Of a stretch of 64,000 nucleotides of DNA, positions 23,701 through 34,929 are shown one piece after another; the first letter of the stretch is position 1, and the number at the start of each line of letters is the position of its first letter. The position numbers and the translations under genes are program-made. The stretch is from Phascolomyces articulosus (lineage: Eukaryota > Mucoromycota > Mucoromycetes > Mucorales > Lichtheimiaceae), in the NCBI GenBank assembly GCA_025677815.1, contig JAIXMP010000041.1, positions 124,001 to 188,000 of the forward strand, read 5' to 3'. The notes below the pieces were generated by a model that worked only from the letters and a program-made list of their open reading frames with translations, made no database searches and was not told where the DNA came from.

Positions 23701-25666
23701 TAAGAAGAATATGAGCATGAGGAAGGCCGCGTTTCTGAAATTCAACAGTATGAGCACGTGCGATAACTTTGCCCAAAATCATATTTTTTGTCAAATCATT
23801 CAGCAATTCCTTCAATTTCAATTTAAAAACTCGAGCTGAAACATCTGGTCTATCTGGCGCAGTTTGACCCGGAAATAAAGCCTGCTGAATCTCTGGCCAA
23901 TTAGGATTACAGGTGAAAGTAATAAAAAGGTCTGGTTTTCCAAACTGACGAACAATGCTCATGGCATCTTGGTATAATTGTTGCATATGACGGGGACCTC
24001 CTATAAACGTAGATGGTAAAATCATTCGTCGACCGACATTTGCCATATCATGATCACCAAGATTTACTGCATCAACAACTCCCGAATATAAATCTCTACG
24101 AAGCTGATCTTGATTATGACGAATAAATTGAAGGCGATTTGATTCCATTTTTGCGTAATTATCAGTGATATATTGTTGGAATAACTTTCCAAAACGATGA
24201 AGATCATTGCTGCCATTTCTTTCATTTTCATTGATATTACGGACCATTAGTCGATACTTATAATAATCCATCACGGTAACTGATGTGCCATCTTCACTTC
24301 GTGTCGCAATACTCCAGCCAGCATCACCTAATATTATTTAATCAATGATTATATTCAGAGAAGATGAAAATATCAAAGATTTATCATTTTACCTTGAGGA
24401 AATATCAATACATAATGAAGTGCATCATAAAATTGATGTGCTTCGCTAATATTCTGTAACTGATCTGAATTGGTTCGTAAAACAATATCACGGTTACCAA
24501 CTTCTTCGTTATTGGAATTATCAATAATCAATATACCGATTTCATTAGTGTTTGGTCGATTATAACGCCGTGGATCAGGTACATTCTCTGCTCTTATCAC
24601 CAGAGAAACATCATTGACATTTTCCTCACATGCAATTTGAACCATGTTTTTAAAAGTACGGACAAAAGGACTTAGTCGATGCATCATTTGTTGCAATTGC
24701 TCCAATATACTTGGATTCAATGGAGAATTAGCAACAGATTGTCGATGCTGCAATTCTGTATCAGGATCATGTACATATATTTGTGCAAATGTAGGTCGAT
24801 TTATATTTTGCTGGGGTAAAATTGATCCAATTCGGTGATATATGCTCCCATGAATGCGAAAATTGTATGCTCCACTGATAGAATTTGCTACTGATCTATC
24901 AATTTCAGCACCAAGTGAAGTAAAACTTAAGGCATTATTATAGGCGCGGATGTTGGCACGAAATTCTTTAGCTGATTGATCATTACTACGCAGTAATTGA
25001 GAGAGTTCTGGCGGTGTAGGATTCAAAGGGGGAAGATTGATATCACCGTCATTACAACAAAGCTGGAATAATGGCGTAGTAATAGATGATGTTGATGTAT
25101 GCTCTTGAATCCACAACAGTGCATGACAATGACGACATTCAATACTCATAGCCCCAAATGAATGTCTTTCAGGAAGAATTGTTTCGACACTAATTCTGGC
25201 AACATTATGTAATGTATTCTGACAAAAAAAATGTTTGAAAGTGGTTAAAAAGGATTTTATGCAGGATGATATAATTGCTCATGTTCCATACCGTTCGAGG
25301 TTGAGGTTGTTGAGTATTTTCGGAATTTAGAGGACAATCTTGATGAGTGCGTCGAGAATGACCCAAGCCACCACATGAAGCACAACGTCGTCCATTGCTA
25401 ATATTTGTATTGTCAGGTACTTCGAATAGTGCAGGTAATTGAATTATTCCATCAATATTTGCAGGATTAAGAGGGCATTCCGAGTGAGTTCGTCGACAAT
25501 GTCCAAGGCCACCACAGGATGAGCATCTGCGTTCACGTTCAAACATAATGGTTTCATTTTCATTTTGCATGCGCGTTGCCATTCGAGCAGGATTTGCTAA
25601 ACAATCATGATGATTTCTTCAACGATAACCTGATTGAAAACAATGAGGACAGATAGTAGTTGACAT
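20749..25666 (-). pseudogene. Helitron RepHel (zinc knuckles, HUH Rep, PIF1-like helicase), inactivated
   Basis: Exons 25666..25292, 25218..24393, 24327..21851 and 21717..20749 join at good splice sites. Order: three CxxC...H...C zinc-knuckle-like units (CSSCGGLGH...C), a Helitron-like N domain (ECRHCHALLW, YDALHYVLIFPQG), the HUH nuclease motif GLPHAHILLIL, the two-Tyr motif YVYKYVYKGHDRA, then a PIF1-type helicase with Walker A DGPGGTGKT, Walker B LIIWDEASM and a C-terminal YVALSRVRT. Rolling-circle transposition would need both activities. It is dead: TGA at 25619-25621 (expected Arg), TAG at 23456-23458, TAA at 20941-20943 (expected Gln in SQGQTFD), and about five single-base frameshifts near 23405, 23225, 23045, 22815 and 22605. 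Confidence 0.92.
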
Positions 25667-26849
25667 TTCGAAATATTTCAATGAGTAATGAGTAATTAAA
25701 AGATCAATAAAAAAAAGTTTTACAAAAGAGTTTAAAGAATAAAGCTTATTTTGTATTATTTGAAGACCAAAGCTTATCTCATATTATCATCAGTTACACA
25801 AATGTAGCAAAGTAGATTTCCTTTTTGAGCAGATACTGGCTTATCTTATGGGATCTAATTTTTATTATTTTAATAAAGTAGATAAAGTATATAAAAAAAT
25901 AAAATAAATTGAAATAAAAAATATAAAAAGAAAGAGGAGAGTGGTAATCATTGAGGATTAAAGTAGGTTACCCACTAATACCAATATCTTTTGTCTGTTG
26001 CATAACTACTGCTGGACCAAATGTTTTCCACTTTATTGATTCTTCTCTTTTTCCTTTTTTCAAGTTGAAAAAACAATACGAATAACAGCACAAGCTGTTG
26101 TCTTTATATTAACGTTCACAGAAGTTTATTGAATGAATTATGATATGAACTCTTAAGAAGTATCAAATCTAGAGTGATTATGTTTTCTTTTGGGCGATTT
26201 TGGAGTTTGGGGTTAGAATATTACTATTTTGTGTAACTGTGTTTTTGTATTGCACAAAGATGTGTATATGGTCTTTTCCTTTCGTTTATTCTAACTATCT
26301 TACTGCACGTTCTTACTATATTATTGCTTTCCAATCGTTCGGCAGCAGTGAATCGAACATAATTAGAGGAATTCATATTATTCCAATTGATTTGATGAAA
26401 AAAAAAGTAACAAGTTGTAAAAACTCCTTCTTTTCTTAAACATTTGCATAAAGCAAATAGTAAGCATTATCTTATTTATAGGATGCTCTTTAAAGTTCTG
26501 GCTTAGCTACTTAAAATATGTCACACAAGTTTTATTGGGAAAAAGATACGTTTATAAAGCGCTACTCTTTTCTGCTCTTTTCTGTTCTTCTTTACTACTA
26601 AAAACACAACTTTTTCATTTTTCAGTTTCTATTTACATACCACTTCCATTACAACGTATCCGTCTATATCTACAAGAGCTCTATTCATTTGACAGAAAAT
26701 ACCTGGGAAAAGCCATAAGCTAAAAGAACACTTTTTTCATTCATATCATTCGTTGCTTCTTTACCTGTAAGTTTACAGAAAAAATTTAATTTCTATCCAT
26801 GATCATTTGGATTAACTTGTCAAACTTATTTAATATAATCATAGAAATA
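25667..26849. other. Spacer between the Helitron gene and HET copy 2
   Basis: AT-rich. 26087-26175 matches 56130-56215 inverted (upstream of HET copy 3), and 26440-26560 loosely matches the 5' flanks of HET copies 1 and 3, including a TTTATAG-GATGC site. Presumably it contains the promoter of HET copy 2 and the unlocated 5' end of the Helitron. Confidence 0.5.
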
Positions 26850-28610
26850 ATGTATATTACCTACGAGATGGCACAGTATTCTCGGACTAACGGCAAAAGG
26901 GCTCGACTCGCCAAACGTGTAAAACCACCCATAACAATTCCCAATGATTTGCCCAAACCAGACTTTATGCCTACCAAACTTGTTCGTATTTCTGATATGG
27001 AAGTAGTCGATGGATCTCAAGTGAACGAAGGTTACTGCGCATTATCGTATTCATGGAATCAATCTGGTGATATAAAACAAGATGACAATGGAAAACACGT
27101 ACGAATCGATAATGGCAAACACAAGATTATTTCTTATGCCAATATTTTTCCTGATATGATTATTCCTAATTACAAGATACCTGTTAACTATAAATATGAC
27201 AGAATTGAAACAAGGAGTAAACTGTCAAAAATGTATCACGTTTTGGAGATCATCGATGATGAAAACTATTACTTTACAAAAACAATCAAATACGTCAAAT
27301 TTGAAGGCATCATTCAGCAAATATGTCAACAATTCAACATCAAATATATATGGTACGATCAATTATGCATCAATCAAGACAATAAAGAAGAAAAACAACA
27401 TGAAATACGCAACATGCATCAAATATACGAAAATGCTTGTTGCACCGTTGCACTTGTACCTGATTACTCTCATAAAGAAAAATTAAATGAAAGCGAACAG
27501 CATTATTTCAAACGTTTATGGATTTTAGAAGAAGCAATAAAGTCAAAAAGATTATTAATTGTCGGCAGAAATGAGCATCAATATGGAGAAAATAGTACAT
27601 TTCTTCAAATATATTATTTTACAGAATCATCTTCTGAACTAAACGTTTCGCAAATTCTACATTATGCACATCAACGAACAAGCACCAAAGATCACGACCG
27701 TGTTTTTGCACTCATCCATCTTTTTCCAGAATTCATTGACCATAAAAACGAACCTCACCCATTCAAAAAGTTAATTATTCGACATTTTTGTGGAGTTTTC
27801 TCGACCAAAAATAGTATCAACAAGATTCGCATCGATTATAGCCAACCATTTGAAGACTTGATGATTCAATTTTATGGTCTTTTAGCAAAAAAAGATATCA
27901 GTATTTTGATTTTTGGAAAAAATCGTAATTATATATCGACAATCAAAAAGTACAAGTTTTTGCCATCATGGACCGGTGTTAATGGTAAACACTTTATATT
28001 TGATACAACGACCTCATTTCAAAATTACGATATAATTGGAAAAACCATGCATGTTACCGCTACTTATGTTACAAACAGCCAATTCATCGATGATGACAAT
28101 TTAACTATACAAGAAGAAAATATACCACCAATTCCTGAATATATCAATAATGATGATAATGAAGACGGTTATCGTTTGTGTATACTTGTTCGACTATCTG
28201 AAACAAATGAAATGAAAAGAATCAATTTGGATTACTTTGGTCACTATTGGAAATTTGATAGAAAATCATTTTTTGATAAAATATCTAAAAAGCTTCAACA
28301 GCTATCAAGATTCATGGAAATAAAAAAGGAAAGCTTGTACTGGTGTAAAACAAAAAATGATGATTATCGAATGGCTGCAACTATTACCTTTAATGATGTA
28401 GCAGACAGTTTGGACGACCCTTCTGCACAATATGTCATCCTTTCTGAAATTTCGTTTGAAAGCATTGGTAGGCACTACTATCCCATAATAAAAAAGGAAC
28501 AAGAAGAAGAATTATATAAAGCTATTGGACGTTGTTCCATAGCAACAATGAGAAAAGAAGATTTTTTCTCTGATTGTAATTTAAGCAAAGACACATTCTT
28601 GATTCAATAA
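26850..28610 (+). CDS. HET-domain (heterokaryon-incompatibility-like) protein, copy 2
   Basis: Uninterrupted 586-codon frame from the Met shared with the paralogues (MYITYEM); the frame is also open to an ATG at 26799. HET-domain features match copy 1: EGYCALSYSWN, YIWYDQLCINQDNKEEKQHE, IRNMHQIYENA, RLWILEEAI, RTSTKDHDRVFALIHLFPEF. It differs by three insertions: ~17 residues after MAQY (basic, GKRARLAKR), ~52 residues between GKHKII and IKYVKFEG, and ~28 residues after LFPEFID. None has GT..AG limits, so they look like real protein insertions. Oriented opposite to copies 1 and 3, so an inversion or independent insertion separates them. Function unknown beyond the family link to non-self recognition and cell death. 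Confidence 0.85.
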   Translation: MYITYEMAQYSRTNGKRARLAKRVKPPITIPNDLPKPDFMPTKLVRISDMEVVDGSQVNEGYCALSYSWNQSGDIKQDDNGKHVRIDNGKHKIISYANIFPDMIIPNYKIPVNYKYDRIETRSKLSKMYHVLEIIDDENYYFTKTIKYVKFEGIIQQICQQFNIKYIWYDQLCINQDNKEEKQHEIRNMHQIYENACCTVALVPDYSHKEKLNESEQHYFKRLWILEEAIKSKRLLIVGRNEHQYGENSTFLQIYYFTESSSELNVSQILHYAHQRTSTKDHDRVFALIHLFPEFIDHKNEPHPFKKLIIRHFCGVFSTKNSINKIRIDYSQPFEDLMIQFYGLLAKKDISILIFGKNRNYISTIKKYKFLPSWTGVNGKHFIFDTTTSFQNYDIIGKTMHVTATYVTNSQFIDDDNLTIQEENIPPIPEYINNDDNEDGYRLCILVRLSETNEMKRINLDYFGHYWKFDRKSFFDKISKKLQQLSRFMEIKKESLYWCKTKNDDYRMAATITFNDVADSLDDPSAQYVILSEISFESIGRHYYPIIKKEQEEELYKAIGRCSIATMRKEDFFSDCNLSKDTFLIQ

Positions 28611-28679
28611 AAATGAGCGATTTTATCAATAATTTACGTAATTAGTTAAATACAACTCAGTGTACAGCAAAATCTCAAT

Positions 28680-28960
28680 CATGTAACCTAAACTATCTCA
28701 GCAGCAGTATACTTAAGCCTTAAGCTTTTAAAAGTGCTACTACTACGCATTACTGAGAACAGTATCAAAAAGGAATTATTATTAGAACGATAATGACATT
28801 TCCTCCTTTTTTCAAATTCTGAATCTTCCAATAGTAATTCACCAATAAGAATAATATGACCATTAGTATACAAGCAACATGATGTTACCACAATAGCAAT
28901 GATTCTCATTTGTAAGCAGGCGTGGAATAAGAAACCAAGATTTGTCGTTGGAAATGGATC
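28680..28960 (-). repeat. Conserved block downstream of HET copy 2
   Basis: Inverted counterpart of 4850-5130 and 53140-53430. On the minus strand it encodes RIIAIVVTSCCL and LLLEDSEFE, as in the other copies. Here the ~300-400 bp that separate this block from the HET stop in copies 1 and 3 are missing. Confidence 0.6.
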
Positions 28961-29265
28961 GAATAAAGGATCCCGAATCTAGTAGCAACAAAGACGTATA
29001 GTAATCCACCAGTCCGCTACTCAGATAACAAGCTAATGAACCTACGTACGTATTACTGAAATGTGGGACAGTAATTATTGCTGCTGCAGAATTCCAAATC
29101 GAAATTCGGTACAGGGTGAATATTTGTGATGGTGCTTGCTATTTGATGGTCTTGACCTATTATCGCGTGTTCACAAGTCGTTGTTATTTTTTTCCTTCCA
29201 TAACATTTCAAGTAATAATATTATCACTGTAACTAAAAAGTGGACCGTACGCCACTATATCACTA

Positions 29266-29729
29266 CAGTCAACCCTCATCCGTTCCATTCCTGTTGTGAA
29301 GGCGGAGAGGTTCTAAATTAATACAGCATTTTATAGGGATTGGCACCTTGTAACTGCAACACTGATTTAATCAAATTTCTGTTTATCGCAGTAAAATGTC
29401 CTCGTAATGTGCAACAAGAAAAATCAGTACCAGATCTTAATCTCATTTAGTGACATATATATTCAAGCTAAATTTTCGATATATGTAGCTCCAGCTATAT
29501 AAAAACACATCGTCTTTGATATGCTTTTTGGTTTTTCTGGACCATCATTATTATTAACAATTATTTTCAGTCTTTCGTCTTAATGTAGTAATTGAATATG
29601 GGTATTGTGCAATTTCAGCCGATATATCGATGATTATGCTATATGGCTATACTCTCGAAGGTTGCAAAACCTAGCGTAATGCAACAAATATCGTGGAATT
29701 GTCAAAGTGCAAAAAGCGAGGGTTGACTG
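29266..29729. mobile_element. Complete TA-flanked inverted-repeat element (CAGTCAACCCTC ends)
   Basis: 464 bp starting CAGTCAACCCTCATCCG and ending in the inverted form of CAGTCAACCCTCGCTTTTTG; at least 12 terminal bases match exactly. TA lies directly outside each end, as for pogo/Tc1-type duplications. No transposase is encoded, so it is a non-autonomous (MITE-like) copy and the best reference for the partial copies at 7691, 16447, 52640 and 57880. Left flank is HET-unit 3' DNA; right flank is exon 6 of the PD-(D/E)XK family. Confidence 0.85.
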
Positions 29730-29731
29730 TA

Positions 29732-29868
29732 TTGTATCAGAATTATATAATGCAATCAATTGTGAGAATACTGGAAACGGTCAAGTAGACTGGTTGCGAG
29801 ATACTTACAAAACACCAATCACCCAAGAACCAACTGTCCCGAAATCAAAAAGAAAAACAAACAAATAG
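29732..29868 (+). pseudogene. PD-(D/E)XK-like family, 3' fragment F
   Basis: Matches exon 6 of the gene at 12959-14957: residues LYNASNCENTGNGQVDWLRD, then TYKTPITQEPTVPKSKRK and a stop at 29866-29868. The 3' flank to about 30050 also parallels 14958-15160. Only the last exon remains, cut at its 5' side by the inverted-repeat element. Confidence 0.8.
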
Positions 29869-30479
29869 GAATATCAATAGTCCATATTTTTCTATATATA
29901 TTTTATTTTTTTATTCATTCTTGTTGTAAATACCATTGAAAACATAAAACAATCATGTACATATTGTATATATATATATGTAGAGCATATATCAGCTTCC
30001 TATAAAGTTATCCTTTGAATGATCGTTGTATTTTTGCTGCTGCGTAATTTTTGCGGGTCATTTTCACCTACGCTGTTTTTTTTACCTCTTCTTTGACCCT
30101 CTTATAACATTTATCGCTCCCATGATATTTTTATGAATCCAATTTATTTCTTATTCTTTCTTAAATTATCATTACCTCTCTTAAACTCAGGTGTATTGTA
30201 AAATAAAATTGGAACATTGGCAGATATAAAAAACACAATTCGTTTAAAAAAACAGCATTATAGTAAAAACATCACCATCGTTACTACATAAATGCTTAGT
30301 TGCCAGGCATACACACACAGATATTCACATGCAAGTGAATGTTGCTAGGTAACTGTTCTACTTAGTTATAATGAAAGCTTTTTATCCGCTTAATAATTAA
30401 TACTGACGGAACTTTCTTTTGAATAATGCAGATGATCTTTGGTTTCGAAAATTTAATTCAAAGTTGGTGGACACAATCC

Positions 30480-31760
30480 AATTTTTACGACCCATCCTGC
30501 CAACACGTCATGGTGTGGATACGCGGACATTCCATGCTACGGGGGGATCTACGGTACACATAATCAAAACCAAGGTGTATTCTAAACGCTTAGGTAGAAG
30601 GATGGGAATGAATTCTACACTAAGTCGATCCCAGGCAGGTCAGCAAAGCCTTTTCCAGCTTTGTCAGTATAAGTTTGGGTCAACAAAATCCTGTTTCTTT
30701 GTTACGAAATGGAGGAAAGCAATTTTTGAATAAATTCTCTTGATTCACAATATTGAAATGACGTGCTTATTAATATTTGTTTTTTTTTCTTTCAGCCCAT
30801 AGGCACTCTCTCCAAAAACGAGGACGCAGATCATTTTTACGACCCATCCTGCCAACACGTCATGTTGTGGATACGCGGACATTTCATGTTACGGGGGGAT
30901 CTACGATACACAGCACCAAAGCTACGGTGACCATGGTGTACTCTAAACGCTTAGGTAGAAGGATGGGAATGAATTCTACACTAAGTCGATCCCAGGCAGG
31001 TCAGCAAAGCCTTTTCCAGCTTTGTCAGTATAAGTTTGGGTCAACAAAATCCTGCTTCTTTGTAACGAAATGGAGGAAAGTAACTTTTGAATAAATTCTC
31101 TTGATTCACGATGTTGAAATGATGTGCTTATTAATATTTGTTTTTTTTCTTTGAGCCATAGGCACTCTCTCCAGAAACGAGGGCGCAGACCATCTTTATG
31201 ACCCATCCTGCCAACACGTCATGGTGTGGATACGCGGACATTCCATGCTACGGGGGGGATCTACGGTACACATAATCAAAACCAAGGTGTATTCTAAACG
31301 CTTAGGTAGAAGGATGGGAATGAATTCTACACTAAGTCGATCCCAGGCAGGTCAGCAAAGTCTTTTCCAGCTTTGTCAGTATAAGTTGGGTCAACGAAAT
31401 CATGTTTCTTTGTTACGAAATGGAGGAGAGTAACTTTTGAATAAATTTCTTGATTCGCAATATTGAAATGACGTGCTTATTAATATTTGTTTTTTTTTCT
31501 TTGAGCCATAGGCACTCTCTCTCCAAAAACGAGGATGTAGACCATTTTTACAATCCATCCTGCCAACACGTCATGTTGTGGATACGCGGACATTTCATGT
31601 TACGGGGGGATCTACGATACACAGCATCAAAGCTGTAATGACTATGGTGTACTCTAAACGCTTAGGTAGAAGGATGGGAATGAATTCTACACTAAGGATC
31701 CCAGGCAGGTCAGCAAAGCCTTTTCCAGCTTTGTTAGGATGAATTTGGTCTACAAGCGAC
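30480..31760 (+). repeat. Four ~355-bp tandem units with alternating subtypes
   Basis: The core starting ATCCTGCCAACACGTCATG recurs at about 30493, 30845, 31204 and 31555 (spacing ~351-359 bp). Each unit also contains ACACTAAG followed by GATCCCAGGCAGGTCAGC and a T-rich tract ending in TTCTTT-(C/G)AG. Units 1 and 3 share ACACATAATCAAAACC; units 2 and 4 share CATTTCATGTTACGG and ACACAGCA(C/T)CAAAGCT, so the array looks like a duplicated dimer. Short frames are open through the units but no protein family is recognised. Confidence 0.9.
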
Positions 31761-34700
31761 TATTTCCCGATTTTGAACGGAGGATTTTGTCCAGAGACAT
31801 AATAGTATCGAATTTTGGCGGGTCAGTGCAAGAGAGAAAGGAATGACGAAGCTGGTATTCAACAAAACAAAAGCCGTAACACCGAAAATGATTCGAATGA
31901 ATATGATTGGAACGAGCAGATTGTTACCACTACTATTTTCTCACTATATGGGAAGTCTCAAAATGAACGTCTTTTCAATATATCTAAACTACACTCATCA
32001 TCCACGATCCCAGGTTTTTTTCGCCCCCATTCGTTCATATATTTCGTACCATGGATTTTGGCATATTGGTAAATATAGAGGAGTTGAGCAAGTGCTCTTG
32101 CCCACGGCATTACCTCTGATCCAGATTCACTAACAGCAAGAACTATGCTATGGAACCTTTTTTAAGGCAATTGTGCATGATTATATTTTTTATTTATAGA
32201 CGAGGTGGTTACGAATGATGGAGTGCATTCTAATTATTAAATTTACTGTGGTAGTAGACTGATCGAGGAAAGTTGCCAGGATCTCTTGGGTCGATTACGA
32301 TTGTTCAAATCGATAGCTTATTCATAATTTATTATTAAAACACTCCTCACTTCAATCTGCAATTAATAAAACAATTATCCATAAATATTGTATCAATTTA
32401 CTGTTGCTTTGTCTCAGGAATATTCTTTTTTTTTTCATCTATGTTCCCTTGAAACAAAATTATACGATAATTAACAAACGGATTACTCCAAATAGAGTAA
32501 TACAAGAAGAAATTAACTGTGGATATGAAATATGGGATGGACTATTTGTACACCTGTAGTTTATTTTGTTGTCGATTATGATTGTATATCGTAATATTTT
32601 ATGTTGTGTTGGTAGAATGTAGTATAAACAGTAGAGATTGGCCACAGTTCACAGTAAAAGGATTCTCAGTGCCAGATAAATTGACCATGATTGCGAAAAC
32701 ATAAAGCTAGTGCACCCACCATCTTTAATAAATGTACATAAATGTTGGACGTCGCTTCGTGTCATTTGTCCGGTCACCCAACGTTTATTGCGATTAAACA
32801 TTCACATCCCACTCCCCTTTGGATAGCAAAGCTTAACACAGTTGGGAGAGCAAAGTATACCATTTGAACAATAGAATATATAAAAGCTATGGAAAATAAA
32901 TAGGATATATACATACTGATTATTATCTTTGCAAATAGAATCTTCTTTTTACAAACCTAAACCTCTCTGATCTAAACCCGGAATGTTCTCAAACAGATAG
33001 TATCTAACTGACAGTATACATGAGACAACCCGTTATAGAAGATGTTGATTATTATACTTCCAGTTGTTTTCACTGTATATATAACATAATAAACCTATTA
33101 CAGCGATGCTCGTATCCTATATTTTACTGTATGAATCATTAATCAACGTTAATGACTCTCATTGAAAGAATCGCATTTCCTAAGATTCATATGATGATCA
33201 AAATTGTCACATCTACCATTTAATTGACATTGACGTATTTGTTAATTTTTTTTTTGTAGTGGATATATAAGATTCTTTATTTTAATAAAATATCTTGTTT
33301 ATCATCTGTAAAAGAAAGTAACCCATCACTGATTATACAATTTCTACAGTTCCAACCTCATATTGTTTTCTTTGTTAGAAAATGAATTGACTACAACATT
33401 TATAATAATATATCATTTCGCACCTCATAATGATATGTGCTGATGGTAGAGTTCATTATTACGTAGCAGTACAACGTTAATACGCAGGTGATATCATCTA
33501 TTATAACCACCATAGGCAATGAAAAAGTACAAAACGCTAGTATTCATTATTTTCAGTAATAATGCATAAAATTCGGCTCATTTATAATTTTTGTTTCAAT
33601 CCAGAGGATTTTCCAAAATGCACTTCATACATCATCCAACCCTGCTACAAGTATCAAGTGTTTACTATATATCTATATGAACATAAAGCGAATTTGGTAT
33701 TTACATTAATCCATTTCTTCTGAATAGTACGCTGTTTAAACTACGCTCATAGTTATTTTGCTCTTCACAATATGTCTCTCATGTATGCGGTGAAGACGAT
33801 TTTACGAGATGGACCACAAAAAACCCTAGTTATACAGGCTATGGTTTTGATTTTCCATTTTTTTTCAGGTTGTTATGGTGATTAAGGCAAATAGTCAAAT
33901 ATTTAGAAAATGCCGATATTAAGTAAATCCATAAAAAATTTAAAAGGATATATTAAGATAGGATTCTTATCCATAAAGGAAAAAAAAATAAAAGCATATT
34001 CAAAAAGACATACACAAAAAGCAGAGAGATAGGAAGGGTGTTGCTATGACAACGGTTTCCTTTTTTGGATTTAGGATCGTAGTTACAGAAACACACTTTT
34101 TAATCTGTTTATACAGGAACCCCATATAAGGAGAGAATAACCATTTATATTATAACGAGCAACCGTATATGTGTAACGGGCAGTTTTATCAAACTATTAT
34201 TAATTAATCAATCCTTAAAGTAAATTAATAATATTTATTCTTGCGCTGTAAAAGAAAGTTCGCCTGCAATGCAAGGTAATGAATTATTACTGTTAAGGTA
34301 TTCTAAGTAAGTAGAAGATAAGCCGGAATTTATATAAAAATCCAAACATGGCATTTTATGTAATTGTAATTGTAAGGCAAAGAATGATATTATCGAGAAC
34401 AACTGTATTATTGAAACAATATTTTTTATCAAACATTCTTTGTGCTCAGAGGCAATGCTCAAGATCGTGTTGATAATCAATTTTTTTTATAATAGTTGAT
34501 ATATATCCTGAAGAAGAATGTCTACATCTCCAGATCGAGTAGAAGGTATGCAATGCAATTCGCGATAAACAAGTGTGATATATACAGTTAAAAGTGCTTA
34601 CATATATGATTACAACATTATACTTGCATTTATTAAATGATTGATAATATATATTGTCAGAAAACTTAGTAGGTATTTAATAAAGGATATTAAACATTGA

Positions 34701-34929
34701 TGGATGAGATACAAGATTTTTTGCGAGGGTACTAGTATATGTGGTAGTATTAAAAAAAAGAAGAAAAAATATATTAGTTCATAGTAGCTAATAATATTGA
34801 TAATAAGTGAGAACTAATATTGGGGGGGTTATATAATGTGTTTGTTGCGCAACCATTTTCCCCTTTTTATATATTATAGACAGCAGACAATAAATCCACC
34901 ATCCTACAGATACTTTCTTTTGCTATGAT
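31761..34929. other. Gene-poor spacer
   Basis: Nothing firm. Overlapping frames at 31815-32133 (+) and one at 34235-34480 (-) have no recognisable family. Confidence 0.4.

Larger units (their letters stand above)
20033..25666 (-). mobile_element. Decayed autonomous Helitron (minus strand), 5' end not found
   Basis: The RepHel pseudogene at 20749-25666 is followed on the minus strand by a Helitron-like 3' terminus. A perfect 10-bp GC-rich hairpin (20057-20066 / 20069-20078, TT loop) lies ~20 bp before a terminal CTAG (complement of 20033-20036), and the base outside is A on the plus strand (T after CTAG), as expected for A-T insertion. No terminal inverted repeats are needed. The 5' TC end lies somewhere right of 25666; homology of 26087-26175 to 56130-56215 suggests it is left of ~26087. 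Confidence 0.82.

Noticed and set aside
31815..32133. Two overlapping ~90-codon frames
   Set aside because: Overlapping in different frames with no family resemblance; neither is preferred.
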